A stretch of 6,972 nucleotides of DNA from an uncultured Arenimonas sp. Lineage in GTDB: Bacteria; Pseudomonadota; Gammaproteobacteria; Xanthomonadales; Xanthomonadaceae. The position numbers and the translations under genes are program-made. Under the pieces are notes generated by a model, which was not told the DNA's origin, did no database searches, and saw nothing but the letters and a program-made list of their open reading frames with translations. The DNA lies in contig CAMPHE010000087.1 of assembly GCA_946885815.1 (NCBI GenBank), forward strand, positions 1 through 6,972. Direction: 5' to 3'. This document shows, piece after piece, positions 6,460 to 6,972 of this stretch. How positions within the stretch are numbered: position 1 is the first letter of the stretch; each line of letters opens with the position of its first letter.

Positions 6460-6972
6460 TCAGCGCGGGATGCGGCGAACGAGGTTCCGCTGCGGGTTCG
6501 CCTGACGCACCTGCGAGCCGTGCGGACCGGGCAGTTCGCGCTCGATTGGCTGGTGCGCCTTGACGGAATGCTCCTGTGACGGCCCCTTCGGGTTCGTCGT
6601 CGTCGGCGCGCCCTGCGCGGCGTCCACCGGGGCCGCGGTGCGATCCGGCCGCGCCTTGAACGAGCCGGTGCGCTTCGGCGCCGGTGTCGTCGCCGCACCG
6701 GCCGTCGACGTACGCGCCCGCGTCGCCTTGCGTGGCACCGCCTTCTTCGCATTCTTCGTGGTGGCTTTCCGTGCCGTCGTCTTCGCAGCCTTCTTCGCTG
6801 CCGTCTTCTTCGCCGTGGTCTTTCTAGTCGTAGCCTTTCTGGTCGCGGCCTTTTTCGTCGTCGCCCTTTTCGTCGTGGCCTTTCTGGTCGCGGCCTTCTT
6901 GGTCGTGGCCTTCTTGGTCGTGGCCTTCTTCGCTGTTGCCTTTTTCGCTGCTGGCTTTTTCGCTGTTGCCTT
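6460..6972 (-). CDS. 3' part of a gene for a lysine/alanine/threonine-rich basic protein (5' end outside the window)
   Basis: The frame is open from the right edge to a TGA at 6462-6460, giving the last 170 residues of a protein whose start lies beyond the window. The first roughly 64 residues are pentapeptide repeats of the KKATT type (also KKAAT, RKATT, KKTAA). A mixed basic stretch follows, then a non-repetitive, Pro/Gln/Arg-containing C-terminus with GPSQEHSVKAHQPIER and RQANPQRNLVRR. Such tails bind DNA non-specifically. They are known in histone H1-like bacterial proteins (AlgP-like), in phasin-like PhaF and at the ends of some bacterial Ku proteins. Ku is tempting because ligD is nearby, but no Ku core is visible and the C-terminal segment after the repeats matches nothing I recognise. 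A GTG at 6738 could start a shorter 92-residue protein, but the repeat pattern continues upstream in the same frame, so I favour one longer gene. It converges on the DUF4153 gene with a four-base gap. Confidence 0.6.
   Translation of the reverse strand, partial: KATAKKPAAKKATAKKATTKKATTKKAATRKATTKRATTKKAATRKATTRKTTAKKTAAKKAAKTTARKATTKNAKKAVPRKATRARTSTAGAATTPAPKRTGSFKARPDRTAAPVDAAQGAPTTTNPKGPSQEHSVKAHQPIERELPGPHGSQVRQANPQRNLVRRIPR
6781..6972 (-). repeat. 15-base tandem repeat encoding KKATT-like pentapeptides
   Basis: Twelve full 15-base units (6781-6960) and a partial one (6961-6972) run to the window edge and probably continue. On the plus strand 6901-6915 and 6916-6930 are identical (GGTCGTGGCCTTCTT), and 6886-6900 differs by one base. 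Units become more divergent away from this core. On the coding (minus) strand they read KKATT, KKAAT, RKATT, KRATT, KKTAA and similar. The unit is five codons, so copy-number changes keep the frame. Arginines inside the units use AGA or AGG, unlike the CGN codons of the neighbouring genes, as expected if they arose by single A-to-G changes in Lys codons. Confidence 0.85.

Noticed and set aside
4473..6752. A 759-codon antisense frame opposite the DUF4153 gene
   Set aside because: The plus-strand frame shows eleven well-placed hydrophobic helices and a good Shine-Dalgarno; the antisense product is low-complexity Arg/Gln/His sequence.
6781..6972. The regular repeat as a CRISPR array or regulatory iteron cluster
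   Set aside because: Units are contiguous without spacers and their 15-base period keeps a reading frame of Lys/Ala/Thr codons, so coding repetition explains them.

Overview
The window is very GC-rich, with codons ending mostly in G or C, and looks like chromosome from a high-GC proteobacterium. A bacterial non-homologous end-joining (NHEJ) ligase in the PE-Lig-Pol domain order, a YhbW-type flavin monooxygenase and a DUF4153 membrane protein together suggest a beta- or gammaproteobacterium (Burkholderiales- or Xanthomonadales-like). That placement is an inference. No phage, IS, CRISPR, tRNA or rRNA signal was seen.

Layout. Positions 83-598 (+) encode a small unrecognised protein with four predicted membrane helices; its frame is open to the left edge, so its start is uncertain. 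After an 89-base gap with a good ribosome binding site comes a 59-residue, highly charged protein (688-867, +). Six bases later starts ligD (874-3507, +), a complete 877-residue multidomain DNA end-joining enzyme (phosphoesterase, ATP-dependent ligase, polymerase/primase). Next are a luciferase-like monooxygenase of the YhbW type (3556-4572, +) and an 11-helix DUF4153-type membrane protein with a cysteine-rich C-terminal domain (4617-6455, +). Four bases beyond its stop is the convergent 3' end of a minus-strand gene (6460-6972), cut by the right edge. Its visible part is a Lys/Ala/Thr-rich pentapeptide repeat tail followed by a basic C-terminus.

How they may work together. The 59-residue gene and ligD are almost certainly co-transcribed and probably translationally coupled. 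LigD normally works with the end-binding protein Ku, which is not recognisable here. The partial minus-strand gene has a lysine-rich tail that could belong to Ku, a histone H1-like protein or another DNA-binding protein; the visible sequence cannot decide. The monooxygenase and DUF4153 genes have no obvious link to DNA repair.

The most interesting signal is inside ligD. At the junction between the ligase and polymerase domains, an in-frame ATG (2500) follows a 7-base Shine-Dalgarno match (2488-2494) at ideal spacing, while the annotated ligD start has no clear Shine-Dalgarno of its own. This suggests that a separate polymerase-domain protein might be made from the same gene.
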